Under the pieces are notes generated by a model. It worked only from the letters and a program-made list of their open reading frames with translations, was not told where the DNA came from and made no database searches. A stretch of DNA of 64,000 bases from DASZHJ01 sp035280245. GTDB lineage: Bacteria; Pseudomonadota; Alphaproteobacteria; ATCC43930; CGMCC-115725. The stretch is from assembly GCA_035280245.1 (NCBI GenBank), contig DATEGF010000121.1, forward strand, positions 31,724-95,723, in the 5' to 3' direction. Position 1 is the stretch's first letter. Each line of letters opens with the position of its first letter. The translations under genes were made by a program, and so were the position numbers. Positions 1 through 7,985 of this stretch are shown piece after piece.

Positions 1-188
1 GCGACACGCTCAAGGGCGATGCCGAGATGTTGCGGCAGTTCAACCGCCTCCTACGCGACCGCGGCATCCTCAAAGGCGAGTCCAAGTACTACATCTCCCT
101 CGCCCACGACGCCGCCGACATCCGCTTCCTCAAGGATGCCTGGAAAGACGCGCTCAAGGAGCTGCTGAAACTCCGCAAGGCGGCGTAG
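1..188 (+). CDS. Class-III aminotransferase (glutamate-1-semialdehyde-aminomutase-like), C-terminal end
   Basis: Only the last 61 codons are in the window, in the frame that begins at base 3 and stops at TAG 186-188. The visible end reads as the small C-terminal domain of a PLP-dependent class-III aminotransferase: a helix with FNRLLRDRGI, a short strand, then a segment resembling SLAHDAADIRFLKDAW, which matches the pattern 'slaHt.edid.tl.a...al' at the end of HemL-like enzymes. The PLP lysine and the rest of the active site lie upstream of the window, so the substrate cannot be told. The assignment is by family resemblance only. Confidence 0.6.
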   Translation, partial: DTLKGDAEMLRQFNRLLRDRGILKGESKYYISLAHDAADIRFLKDAWKDALKELLKLRKAA

Positions 189-203
189 TTCGCTCTCAGA
201 GTA

Positions 204-343
204 GCCCCCTCACCCCGGCCCTCTCCCCGTTGGGGAGAGGGAGCACGGTTGCGGCTTGCTCTACTGCCCCCTCGCCCCAGCGGGGAGAGGGTTGCGTAGC
301 CTTAGTGAGCGCAAGCGAGCTTAGGCGGAGCTGGGTGAGGGGG
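204..343. repeat. REP-like palindromic intergenic element
   Basis: The gap between the aminotransferase and the dioxygenase is filled by a compound palindrome. Outer arms CCCCCTCACCC (205-215) and GGGTGAGGGGG (333-343) are perfect reverse complements. Inside lie two smaller copies of the module CCCTCTCCCC/GGGGAGAGGG. This is the widespread intergenic repeat type of GC-rich proteobacteria; it could act as a transcription terminator or processing site for the upstream gene, but nothing in the sequence proves a role. Confidence 0.7.
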
Positions 344-432
344 TTGCGTCAGCCATACCGCGCGCGATGACAGCCAGCGTGCAGATTGCTATGTTTCTTA
401 TGTAAGTCGGGGCTCGTGGAAAGGTAGCGTCC

Positions 433-1326
433 ATGACCATCGCGATCCGTCCGCTCACGTCCTGCATCGCGGGAGATGTCTCCGGCTGCGACCTCACCAA
501 GCCGCTCTCGAATGAGGAGGTCGCGGCGATCGAGGCGGGCATGGATTGCTGGGCGGTCACGGTCTATCACGACCAGGCCATCACCGACGAGCAGCAGCTC
601 GCCTTCAGCCGGAACTTCGGCCAGATCGAGAATTCCTACGGTGGCCACATCACCGTGAAGCAGGAGCACAAGCGGCTGGGGCCGCAGATGAACGACCTCT
701 CGAACCTCGGCCTCGACAACAAGCCGCTGGCCCGCGACGACCGCCGCCGCATGTTCAACCTCGGGAACCGGCTCTGGCATTCCGACAGCTCGTTCCGCGC
801 GATCCCCGCGAAGTACTCGCTGCTGTCCGCCCGCACCGTCGTCGATCGCGGCGGCAACACAGAGTTCGCGGACATGCGCGCGGCTTACGACGCGCTCGAC
901 GCGGCGACCAAGGCCGAGATCGAGGATCTCGTCTGTGAGCACTCGCTCATGTATTCGCGGGGCACTTTGGGCATGACGGAGTTCACGCCCGAGGAGAAGG
1001 TGATGTTCAAGCCGGTGCGGCAGCGTCTCGTGCGCCGGCATCCCGTCACCGGCCGGAAATCGCTTTATCTCTCCTCGCACATCGGCGGGATCATCGGCTG
1101 GCCGGTGCCGGAGGCACGCGCCTTCATCCGCGATTTGACGGAGCACGCGACCCAGCCGCATTTCGTCTATGTGCACAAGTGGCGGCGCCACGACCTAGTG
1201 ATGTGGGACAACCGCCAGACCATGCATCGCGTGCGGCGCTTCGACGAGACCCAGGTGCGCGACATGCACCGCACCACGGTCGCAGGCGAGGCGCCGACCG
1301 TCGAGCAGGCGCAGCAGGTGGCCTAG
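433..1326 (+). CDS. TauD/TfdA-family Fe(II)/2-oxoglutarate-dependent dioxygenase
   Basis: 297 aa, the usual length for TauD/TfdA enzymes, which hydroxylate a substrate while decarboxylating 2-oxoglutarate; members cleave taurine, 2,4-D or similar compounds. The iron-binding triad is visible as H116-x-D118 (LWHSDSSF) and H265 (RQTMHRVR), and an arginine near R280 in MHRTT is placed to bind 2-oxoglutarate. The sequence around the HxD motif is closer to the TfdA (2,4-dichlorophenoxyacetate) branch than to taurine enzymes. A GGAAAGG sequence precedes the ATG. The next gene starts 11 bases after the stop, so the two are probably cotranscribed. Cytosolic; substrate unknown. Confidence 0.85.
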   Translation: MTIAIRPLTSCIAGDVSGCDLTKPLSNEEVAAIEAGMDCWAVTVYHDQAITDEQQLAFSRNFGQIENSYGGHITVKQEHKRLGPQMNDLSNLGLDNKPLARDDRRRMFNLGNRLWHSDSSFRAIPAKYSLLSARTVVDRGGNTEFADMRAAYDALDAATKAEIEDLVCEHSLMYSRGTLGMTEFTPEEKVMFKPVRQRLVRRHPVTGRKSLYLSSHIGGIIGWPVPEARAFIRDLTEHATQPHFVYVHKWRRHDLVMWDNRQTMHRVRRFDETQVRDMHRTTVAGEAPTVEQAQQVA

Positions 1327-1337
1327 ATGGCGGCTCG

Positions 1338-2603
1338 ATGAAGATCGAGATCGTCTGCACCGGCGACGAAGTCCTCACCGGCAAGATCGTCAACACCAAC
1401 TTCAGCACCATCAGCCAGCGGCTCGAGGATTCCGGGCTCTCGGTTCATTGGGGCACCACGGTCGGCGACGACCGCGAGACGTTGCTGGCGGCCTTCCAGC
1501 TGGCCGCGGGCCGAGCGGACGCGGTGATCGTGAACGGCGGTCTTGGGCCCACGGTCGACGATCTCTCGCAGGAGGTGGCGGCGCGGGCGGCGGGCGTGGA
1601 CCTCGTCCTCAACGAGGAGTGGCTCACGACGATGGAGTCTTACTTCCTTCGCCGCGCCCGCGTCATGCCGCCCAACAACCGCAAGCAGGCGATGCTGCCG
1701 GCGACCGCCCAGATCCTCGACAATCCCATTGGCACCGCCTGTGGCTTTGCCGTCGACATCGGCAAGGCGCGTTTCTTCTTCACGCCGGGCGTGCCGCGCG
1801 AGCTCCGGCGCATGCTGGATGAGCAGGTGATCCCGCGCATCCTCGCGAAGAGCGGTATGCAGTCGACGATCTACTTGAAGCGCTTCCATTCCTACGGCAT
1901 CGGCGAATCCCACGCCGACACGCTGCTCGCGGGCCTCGAGGACATGGTGCCAGGTCGCACGGTGAAGCTCGGCTTCCGCGCGCACTATCCGCAGCTCGAG
2001 ACCAAGCTCACCGTGCGCGGCACCGATCGGGCCGACGTCGATCGCAAGCTCGCGCCGGTCGTTGCAGAGGTGCGCAAGCGCCTCGGCAATTTCATCCTCG
2101 CGGAGGACGACCAGACGCTCGAGGGCGTGGTGCTCGCGGCATTGACCGCGCAAAAGGCCACGCTCGCGGTCGCGGAGGGCTTCACCGGCGGCCAGATCGC
2201 CGCGCGCCTGGCGCCGCTCGCCGGCGCCGAGGCCGTATTCCGCCGCGGCGTGACCTCGCGAAATCTCACCGAGCTCAGCACCGCCATCGGTCTCGCGCCG
2301 GCCCTTGCCGAGATCACGAAGGAGACCGCGGAGGCCGCGGCGCGCGCGCTGCGCGCGACGACCGGCGCGAGCCATGCGCTCGCGGTCCTGGTCGATCTCG
2401 ACGAGGGCGCAGACCGTATCGAGTTCGGCGGCACGATCTGCATCGGCATCGCGGCCGAGGGCGAGACGGTGTCGCGCCGGGCGCGCGTCATCGGTGGGCG
2501 CGACTGGGTTCGCCTCGGCGCCATCGAGATGTGCCTCGATTGTTTCCGCCGCCATCTCCAGGGTCTGCCGGTCACCGAGCGGATCGACTTCGAGAAAACA
2601 TGA
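1338..2603 (+). CDS. CinA-family protein with degenerate C-terminal deamidase domain
   Basis: 421 aa from ATG 1338, the start at which homology to CinA begins (MKIEIVCTGDEVLTG). Residues 1-170 are the molybdopterin-binding-like (MoCF) domain with the GGLGPTVDDLS motif at 67-77, which in CinA carries ADP-ribose pyrophosphatase activity. Residues about 260-410 correspond to the PncC/NMN-deamidase domain, but its signature is broken: the family AESCTGG becomes AEGFTGG at 279-285, so the catalytic Ser is Gly281, and the region aligning with the family Tyr and Lys (YSNEAK) reads RNLTEL. The glycine-rich GIAGPxGG segment is also gone. I infer that the N-terminal enzyme may work while NMN deamidation is lost. 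It follows the dioxygenase by 11 bases. Confidence 0.8.
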   Translation: MKIEIVCTGDEVLTGKIVNTNFSTISQRLEDSGLSVHWGTTVGDDRETLLAAFQLAAGRADAVIVNGGLGPTVDDLSQEVAARAAGVDLVLNEEWLTTMESYFLRRARVMPPNNRKQAMLPATAQILDNPIGTACGFAVDIGKARFFFTPGVPRELRRMLDEQVIPRILAKSGMQSTIYLKRFHSYGIGESHADTLLAGLEDMVPGRTVKLGFRAHYPQLETKLTVRGTDRADVDRKLAPVVAEVRKRLGNFILAEDDQTLEGVVLAALTAQKATLAVAEGFTGGQIAARLAPLAGAEAVFRRGVTSRNLTELSTAIGLAPALAEITKETAEAAARALRATTGASHALAVLVDLDEGADRIEFGGTICIGIAAEGETVSRRARVIGGRDWVRLGAIEMCLDCFRRHLQGLPVTERIDFEKT

Positions 2604-2701
2604 ATATGGCATGACGCGAAGACGCCACCACGTCGCGGCGCGCGTCCTGTGCTAGCCTAGGACAATCGATAAGCGCCGCAGGGCGCAAGGGAGCCAGGGC
2701 G

Positions 2702-3697
2702 ATGGAAAAGCGTATCTTGGGCCGTACCGGCGCATCTGTGTCGGTGCTGGGATTCGGGTGCGGCGCCGTCGGCGGCATGATGGTCCGCGGTGCGCCCGCC
2801 GACCAGGCGCGCGCGGTGGCCAGGGCGCTCGACGCCGGCATCAACTACTTCGACACCGCCGCCGCTTATGGCAATGGCGCCTCCGAGGAGAATCTCGGCC
2901 GCGTCCTCAAGAGCCTCAACCCCGAGATCTTCCTCAGCACCAAATTCACGGTTCTGCCGGAGCACAAGAAGGACATCGCGGGCGGTATCGCGCAGTCCCT
3001 CGAGCAGAGTCTGGGCCGCCTCGGCCGCGATCACGTTGATCTCTTCCAATTGCACAATCGCATCGCGTCGAGCGGCTCCGACCGGCCCCTTGATCCCACG
3101 ACGGTGTTGGACCAGGTGGTGCCGGCGCTCGAGGCCCTCCGGCAGCAAGGCAAGATACGCTTCTTCGGGATCACCGCGCTCGGCGATACGCCGGCACTGC
3201 AGAAGGTCGTCGATGCCGGCGCCTTCGATACCGCGCAGATCTGCCACAACCTGCTCAATCCCAGCGCCAGTGTCGCGCTCCCGGCGAGTTTTCCGGCGCA
3301 GGATTTCGAGAAGCTCGCGGTGCGCGCTCACGCCAAGGGCATGGGCACGATCGGGATTCGCATCCTCGCGGGCGGCGCGCTCAGCGGCCACGAGACGCGG
3401 CACCCGACCGGCGCCAACTCCGTCGACCCGATCGCATCGGGCCCGGACTACTCGACGGACGTCAAGCGCGCCCACGCATTCCAGGCGCTGGTGGGTGCGG
3501 GCTATGCGCGGAGCCTGATCGAGGCGTCGCTCCGGTTCTCGTTCGCGAGCGAGGCGATGACGACGGTGCTGGTGGGGACCTCGACCCTCGACCAGCTCGA
3601 GAACGCGATCACCTGCGCCAACAAGGGGCCGCTCACGCGCGCCGCCCTCGACGAGGCGGCGCGGCTCTGGCGCAACATCGCGGGCGCCCAGGGCTGA
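2702..3697 (+). CDS. Aldo/keto reductase family oxidoreductase
   Basis: 331 aa TIM-barrel NAD(P)H-dependent reductase of the AKR superfamily. The catalytic tetrad is in place: D51 and Y56 (NYFDTAAAYG), K81 (STKF) and H118 (QLHNR). The C-terminal part carries the cofactor-binding segment (TTVLVGTSTLDQLENAI). Length and motifs are normal. A GGAG Shine-Dalgarno sequence sits about 10 bases before the ATG. It lies 22 bases upstream of the D-aminoacylase-type amidohydrolase on the same strand, so the two may form one catabolic operon. The substrate cannot be inferred beyond a carbonyl compound or sugar-like alcohol. Confidence 0.85.
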   Translation: MEKRILGRTGASVSVLGFGCGAVGGMMVRGAPADQARAVARALDAGINYFDTAAAYGNGASEENLGRVLKSLNPEIFLSTKFTVLPEHKKDIAGGIAQSLEQSLGRLGRDHVDLFQLHNRIASSGSDRPLDPTTVLDQVVPALEALRQQGKIRFFGITALGDTPALQKVVDAGAFDTAQICHNLLNPSASVALPASFPAQDFEKLAVRAHAKGMGTIGIRILAGGALSGHETRHPTGANSVDPIASGPDYSTDVKRAHAFQALVGAGYARSLIEASLRFSFASEAMTTVLVGTSTLDQLENAITCANKGPLTRAALDEAARLWRNIAGAQG

Positions 3698-3719
3698 CCG
3701 CAAACCGAAGGAGCCGATC

Positions 3720-5396
3720 ATGCCGGTGGACATCCTGATCAAGAACGGGCTCGTGGTCGACGGCACCGGCGCACCCGGTCGCCACGCCGATGTCGCGATC
3801 GCCGGCGACAAGATCGCCGAGATCGGCAAGCTCGGCGGCACCCCGGCTGCCAAGACCATCGACGCCGCCGATTGCGTGGTGTCGCCGGGCTTCATCGATC
3901 CGCACACGCATTACGACGCGCAGATCTGCTGGGACGGCGCGGTGACGCCGTCGTCGTGGCACGGCGTCACCAGCGTCGTGATGGGGAATTGCGGCGTCGG
4001 CATCGCGCCCTGCACGCCGAGGGCACGGGAGATCGCCATGCGCGACCTCGTGAATGTCGAGGGCATTCCGTTCGATGTCCTCGATCGGGGGGTCACCTGG
4101 GACTGGGAGAGCTTCCCGGAGTTCCTCGATGCCGCGGAGCGCCGAAAGCCCGCGGTCAACCTGGGCTTCTTGGCGCCGTTGACGCCGTTCCGTCATTTCG
4201 TCATGGGCGAGGCCTCGATGGACCGCCAGGCGACACCGGAAGAGACCCGGCGCATCGCGGCGCTGCTGGCCGAGGCGGTCGACGCCGGCGCCTTCGGCTT
4301 CTCCAGCACCATCCTCAATCAGCACGTGGGCTTCGAGGGGCGCCCGCTCGCGTGTCGCAACGCCGGCCGTGACGAGCTCAAGGCCTATTCGCGGGTGCTC
4401 CGCGAGCGCGGCAAGGGCGCCATCGAGATCGCGCTGACGCGCCAGACCTCGGTGCTCGACGACGAGGGGTATGAGATCCTTGATTTCCTGCTCACCGAGA
4501 GCACGCGTCCCGTTACTTTTCTGGCGCTCTTCGATCGTGACGATCTCTCGGAAGCCGTGCGCAACACGCTCGCGAAGGCCGCACCCTTGCTCAAGCGCGG
4601 CGCGCGGCCGCAGACCTCGCCGCTGCCGCTCACGCGCGAGATCAACATGCGCAACCCGTTCTCGTTCGCGTCCTATCCGAGCTGGAACCGCGTCTTCGTC
4701 GACCAGTCGAAGGAGGGCCAGGCCGCGGTCTACCGCGATCCCGCCTTCCGCAACGCTTTCCGCGAGGAGCTGAAGCGGCCGATGGGGTTCGGCAATTGGG
4801 AGCGGATCGTGGTCTATCGCGCCAAGAGCCCGGCGCTCAAAGCCCTGGAGGACCGCTCGATTGCCTCGATCGCCCGCGAGCGCGGTAAGGACGGCGTCGA
4901 CACCCTGCTCGATCTCACGCTCGAGGACGATCTCGAGATCGAGTTCACCATGTCCTCCTTCAACACGCGCATCGACCGGATGACCGAGATCCTGAACGAT
5001 CCCTCGGTGCTGATCGCGCTTGGCGACGGCGGAGCGCATTTGGACATGCTCTGCGACGCCGGCTATCCGACCTATCTCCTCGGCACCTGGGTGCGCGAGC
5101 GCCAGGTGATGAGCCTCGAGCGCGCGGTCGAGCGGCTGACGTCGGAGCCCGCCACGCTCTTCGGCATCAAAGGCCGCGGCCGCCTCGCGCCTGGCCTCGC
5201 CGCCGATGTCACGATCTTCGATCCCGCCACCATCGGCTCCGGCAACCGCGGCGAGCGCCGCTTCGACCTCCCCGGCGGCGGCAAACGCATCGTCATGCCC
5301 TCCCGCGGTGTCGAAAGCACGATCGTCAACGGCGCCGTGACCTATGCGAAGGGCGAACTCACGGGCGCCGCGGCGGGCACGGTGCTGCGGTCGTAG
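3720..5396 (+). CDS. N-acyl-D-amino-acid deacylase-like amidohydrolase
   Basis: 558 aa amidohydrolase-superfamily protein of the D-aminoacylase type, expected to cleave N-acyl-D-amino acids or a related amide with one or two zinc ions. The metal-binding HxH is at H62/H64 (DPHTHYD); the family cysteine zinc ligand fits C91 (GNCGVGIAP); the catalytic Asp fits the GDGGAHLDM segment near residue 440. The N-terminal DILIKNGLVVDGTG and C-terminal GLAADVTIFDP strands form the small beta-sandwich typical of the superfamily. A GAAGGAG ribosome-binding site precedes the ATG by about 7 bases. Its neighbour across a repeat is a DUF3830 gene, a pairing consistent with D-amino-acid or amide catabolism (inference). 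Confidence 0.85.
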   Translation: MPVDILIKNGLVVDGTGAPGRHADVAIAGDKIAEIGKLGGTPAAKTIDAADCVVSPGFIDPHTHYDAQICWDGAVTPSSWHGVTSVVMGNCGVGIAPCTPRAREIAMRDLVNVEGIPFDVLDRGVTWDWESFPEFLDAAERRKPAVNLGFLAPLTPFRHFVMGEASMDRQATPEETRRIAALLAEAVDAGAFGFSSTILNQHVGFEGRPLACRNAGRDELKAYSRVLRERGKGAIEIALTRQTSVLDDEGYEILDFLLTESTRPVTFLALFDRDDLSEAVRNTLAKAAPLLKRGARPQTSPLPLTREINMRNPFSFASYPSWNRVFVDQSKEGQAAVYRDPAFRNAFREELKRPMGFGNWERIVVYRAKSPALKALEDRSIASIARERGKDGVDTLLDLTLEDDLEIEFTMSSFNTRIDRMTEILNDPSVLIALGDGGAHLDMLCDAGYPTYLLGTWVRERQVMSLERAVERLTSEPATLFGIKGRGRLAPGLAADVTIFDPATIGSGNRGERRFDLPGGGKRIVMPSRGVESTIVNGAVTYAKGELTGAAAGTVLRS

Positions 5397-5412
5397 CCCC
5401 GTTGGACGGTGG

Positions 5413-5566
5413 GTGCGTCCTTCGACTCGCGATGCCCTCATCCCGAGCGCTGCTTGGCAGCGTCGAGGGACGCATCGCGGCTCAGGATGAAGGGCTTTCT
5501 TCAGGTCAGCTCATTCACCTTCATCCTGAGCCGCCGCCGAAGGCGGCGAGTCGAAGGAAGCAGGGT
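5413..5566. repeat. Dispersed intergenic repeat, copy A
   Basis: Contains TGCGTCCTTCGACTCGCG at its left edge and CTTCATCCTGAGCC...GAGTCGAAGGA at its right edge, so the edges are inverted relative to each other (TCCTTCGACTC / GAGTCGAAGGA). A second copy with the same edges lies at 13400-13520. This is a REP-type element of the kind common between genes in alphaproteobacteria. It sits between two convergent genes and could serve as a bidirectional terminator. Confidence 0.7.
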
Positions 5567-5590
5567 ACCGACAGTAGTCCGGAAAACAAG

Positions 5591-6019
5591 CTACACCGCC
5601 TCGAACAAGATCTCCTGCGCGCCCTGCCACAACGTGCGCTCGCCGAGCGGGCGGAGGTTCTCCGATCCCTCGGTCACCGTGAGGAAATGGTTGCCGGCGA
5701 GGGGGCCGGCTTTGCTGGCGAAGGCGACCGCGCCGTAGGCCAGCAGGATCTCGGTCTCGCTGATGCCGCCGGGGTAGAGCAGGATCTGGCCGGGGGCGGG
5801 GTGGCGGGTGGCGTTCTCGGGGCCGAGGCCGAGGTCGAGATCGCCCAGCGGGATCCAGCAGGCCTCGCCGCTCCAGCGCACATGGATGATGCGCTGCCGA
5901 TAGGGCAGCAGGCTCTGGAACTTCGCGCTGGTGCGCGGCGCCGCGGCGGTCTCGAACCGCGCGCGGAACACGAACTCGCCGGAAGTTATGCGAACGGCCG
6001 TCATGGGACTGCTCATGCT
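5591..6019 (-). CDS. DUF3830 family protein (cyclophilin-like fold)
   Basis: About 142 aa. The body strongly resembles DUF3830 proteins: an N-terminal strand GEFVFRARFE, a helix with KFQSLLPYRQRIIHVRW, then GEACWIPLG, PAPGQILLYPGG and LAGNHFLTV. These proteins are predicted to have a small cyclophilin-like beta barrel; their biochemical role is not established. They are often found near amidohydrolases and ABC importers for amino-acid derivatives, and here the gene is convergent with the D-aminoacylase-like gene. The start is uncertain: ATG codons at 6040, 6019 and 6007 are all in frame and none has a strong Shine-Dalgarno sequence; homology begins near the 6007 codon. Confidence 0.75.
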   Translation of the reverse strand, partial: SMSSPMTAVRITSGEFVFRARFETAAAPRTSAKFQSLLPYRQRIIHVRWSGEACWIPLGDLDLGLGPENATRHPAPGQILLYPGGISETEILLAYGAVAFASKAGPLAGNHFLTVTEGSENLRPLGERTLWQGAQEILFEAV

Positions 6020-6103
6020 GGTTTCAGCTCGGCCCGTCAAGGCCGGTGCCGGGAACCTTTCCGGCCCGAAGTCGGTTGGACCTCAGCAGCCCGGGAGTGC
6101 CAC

Positions 6104-6253
6104 ATGATCCGCAAGCTCAAATCCGGCGAATACCGGCTCTATTCCCGCAAGATCAATCCGAAGACCGGCCGGCGCCGGAACCTCGGCACTTTCGCCTCGC
6201 GTGCGGCCGCTGAGAAGCACGAGCGCGCCGTGCAATACTTCAAGCGGCATTGA
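6104..6253 (+). CDS. Small basic conserved protein, 49 aa
   Basis: ATG 6104 to TGA 6253 encodes 49 aa, very basic, beginning MIRKLKSGEYRLYSRKI and containing TGRRRNLGTFASRAAAEKHER. The residue pattern (SGEYRLYSRK, LGTF.SRAAAEKHERAVQYFKRH) recalls small uncharacterised proteins of Rhizobiales and Rhodospirillales, and codon use looks coding. A GGGAGTG sequence lies just upstream of the ATG. Its size and charge suggest nucleic-acid binding, but no function is known to me. It is followed after 3 bases by a broken DUF3175 fragment, which is itself a small protein family of similar taxonomic range. Confidence 0.65.
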   Translation: MIRKLKSGEYRLYSRKINPKTGRRRNLGTFASRAAAEKHERAVQYFKRH

Positions 6254-6437
6254 GGCGTGGCCACGGCTCGAAGGTCAGCTCCTCGTCGGTCGAAGCCCAA
6301 GCGGCACGCCCGACCAATCCGCGATGTGGATGCTGACCTTCTACATCAACCGCGCAGGCAAGAACCTGCCGGCTTCTCAAAAGCGCGTGCTGGCGCGTGC
6401 GAAGGACCAGCTCCGCAAGGCCTTCGGGCGCGCGTAG
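6254..6437 (+). pseudogene. Truncated, frameshifted DUF3175 remnant
   Basis: The frame ending at TAG 6435-6437 encodes SAMWMLTFYINRAGKN followed by LPASQKRVLARAKDQLRKAFGR, which matches the C-terminal half of DUF3175 proteins. The preceding family segment (SAERSKRRKS-like) is found in a different frame, as RRSAPRRSKPKRHA starting at GTG 6257, so reading continuously would need a shift near 6300-6312. The N-terminal half of the family is absent because the previous gene stops at 6253. I read this as a truncated pseudogene; a single assembly error would explain the frameshift but not the missing N-terminus. Confidence 0.55.
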
Positions 6438-6443
6438 CTCGCC

Positions 6444-7871
6444 TCACATCCGGTGCTGGCGCGCGTGGTGGTCGGCTAGCACGTTGGCGACCACGGCGGT
6501 GACGCGCTCACCCGTGGGGATGTGCAGGAACTCGTTGGGGCCGTGGGCGTTCGAATGTGGGCCCAGCACGCCGGTCACCACGAATTGCGACTTCGGGAAT
6601 TTCTCGCCGAGCATCGCCATGAAGGGGATGGTGCCGCCCTCGCCCATGAAGGCGGGCGGCTTGCCGAACGTGGCTTCCGAGGCGCGGGTGAGCGACTGCT
6701 CGAGCCAAGGCGAGAGCGCGGGCGCGTTCCAGCCGGTCGCCATGCTCTGGCGCTCGAATTTGACCTCGGCGCCATAGGGCGGCTTCTCCGCGAAGAGCTT
6801 TTGCACGATCGCGTCCGCCTTGTCGGCTTCGAGCGTCGGCGGCAGGCGCAGGCTGAGCTTCGCCGTCGTATAGGGCAGCAGCACGTTGCCGGCATTGCCC
6901 GGCACCGGTAGACCCTCGATCCCGGTGATCGCGAGCTGCGGCCGCCAACTGCGATTGAGCACGAGCTCCACGAGGTCGTCCGTCACGGGCTTGGTGGTCT
7001 TGGCGAAGGGAAATTTGGCGTAGACCTGGTCGCCGAGTGCCGCCGCGGCGCGGCGTGCTTGCGCAATGCGCTCGGCCGGCACCTGGACATGCAGGCCCTC
7101 GGCGTGGATCTCGCCGGTCATCTCGTTCTCGAGCCGCGAGATCAGCTGGCGGAAGATGCGGAAGCTCGAGGGCACCACGCCCGAGGCGTCGCCCGAATGC
7201 ACGCCCTCGTCGAGGACGCGGACCGTGAGATTGGCCGCGTACATGCCGCGGAGCGAGGTCGTGAGCCAGAGCTGGTCGTAATTGCCGCAACCGGAATCGA
7301 GGCAGACCACCAGCGACGGGCTGCCGATGCGGCTCGCGAGGTGATCGACGTAGTGGGGCAGGTCGTAGCTGCCGGATTCCTCGCAGGCCTCGATCAGCAC
7401 CACGCAGCGCGCATGCGGGATCCCCTGCTGGTGCAGCCCCGCGATCGCGGTGAGCGCGCCGAACATGGCGTAGCCGTCATCGGCGCCGCCGCGGCCGAAG
7501 AGCTTGTCGCCCTTGATGACGGGGGTCCAGGGTCCGGTGCCCTCGTCCCAGCCTACCATCTCCGGCTGCTTGTCGAGATGGCCGTAGAGCAGGACGGTGT
7601 CGCTGCCGGCGCTGCCCGGCACCTCGATCAGGATCACCGGCGTGCGGTTGGGGAGCCGCACCACCTCGAGGGTCGTACCTTTGAGGCCCGCGATCTTTTT
7701 GCGCGCCCAGCCCTCGAACAACGCCACGGCCTTGTCCATGTGGCCATGGGCCGCCCAGTCGGGGTCGAAGGACGGCGACTTGTTTGGTATTTTGATGTAC
7801 TCGACGAGCGTGGGAACGATCTCCTCACGCCAGCAGCCATCGACGAATTGCTTGAGCTGCGCCTGATCCAT
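6444..7871 (-). CDS. M20 family metallopeptidase (dipeptidase/carboxypeptidase-like)
   Basis: 475 aa zinc peptidase of the M20 clan, expected to hydrolyse dipeptides or N-acylated amino acids. Metal and catalytic residues are visible: H98 and D100 in YGHLDKQPE, bridging D131 in GRGGADDG, and the catalytic/metal pair E164-E165 in EACEESGS. A dimerisation domain interrupts the catalytic domain from roughly residue 200 to 320. Length matches carnosinase-type M20 dipeptidases. No signal peptide is seen, so it is cytosolic. It is divergent from the hydrolase at 7986 and convergent with the small-protein genes; its place next to a D-aminoacylase-like gene fits amino-acid-derivative catabolism. Confidence 0.85.
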   Translation of the reverse strand: MDQAQLKQFVDGCWREEIVPTLVEYIKIPNKSPSFDPDWAAHGHMDKAVALFEGWARKKIAGLKGTTLEVVRLPNRTPVILIEVPGSAGSDTVLLYGHLDKQPEMVGWDEGTGPWTPVIKGDKLFGRGGADDGYAMFGALTAIAGLHQQGIPHARCVVLIEACEESGSYDLPHYVDHLASRIGSPSLVVCLDSGCGNYDQLWLTTSLRGMYAANLTVRVLDEGVHSGDASGVVPSSFRIFRQLISRLENEMTGEIHAEGLHVQVPAERIAQARRAAAALGDQVYAKFPFAKTTKPVTDDLVELVLNRSWRPQLAITGIEGLPVPGNAGNVLLPYTTAKLSLRLPPTLEADKADAIVQKLFAEKPPYGAEVKFERQSMATGWNAPALSPWLEQSLTRASEATFGKPPAFMGEGGTIPFMAMLGEKFPKSQFVVTGVLGPHSNAHGPNEFLHIPTGERVTAVVANVLADHHARQHRM

Positions 7872-7985
7872 CGCTTTCCTCGCGGTGATCCTTATTGGAG
7901 ATCGGTAGTGTGGCGCTAAGACGCTTTGGGGTCTAGACGGGTGATAGACTTCGCGCCGAGAGAGGACACCACGGAGCGGCAGGTC

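Noticed and set aside
349..1191. 280-aa minus-strand open frame opposite the dioxygenase
   Set aside because: Antisense of a well-supported TauD-family gene; Arg/His/Glu-rich composition is typical of shadow frames in GC-rich DNA.
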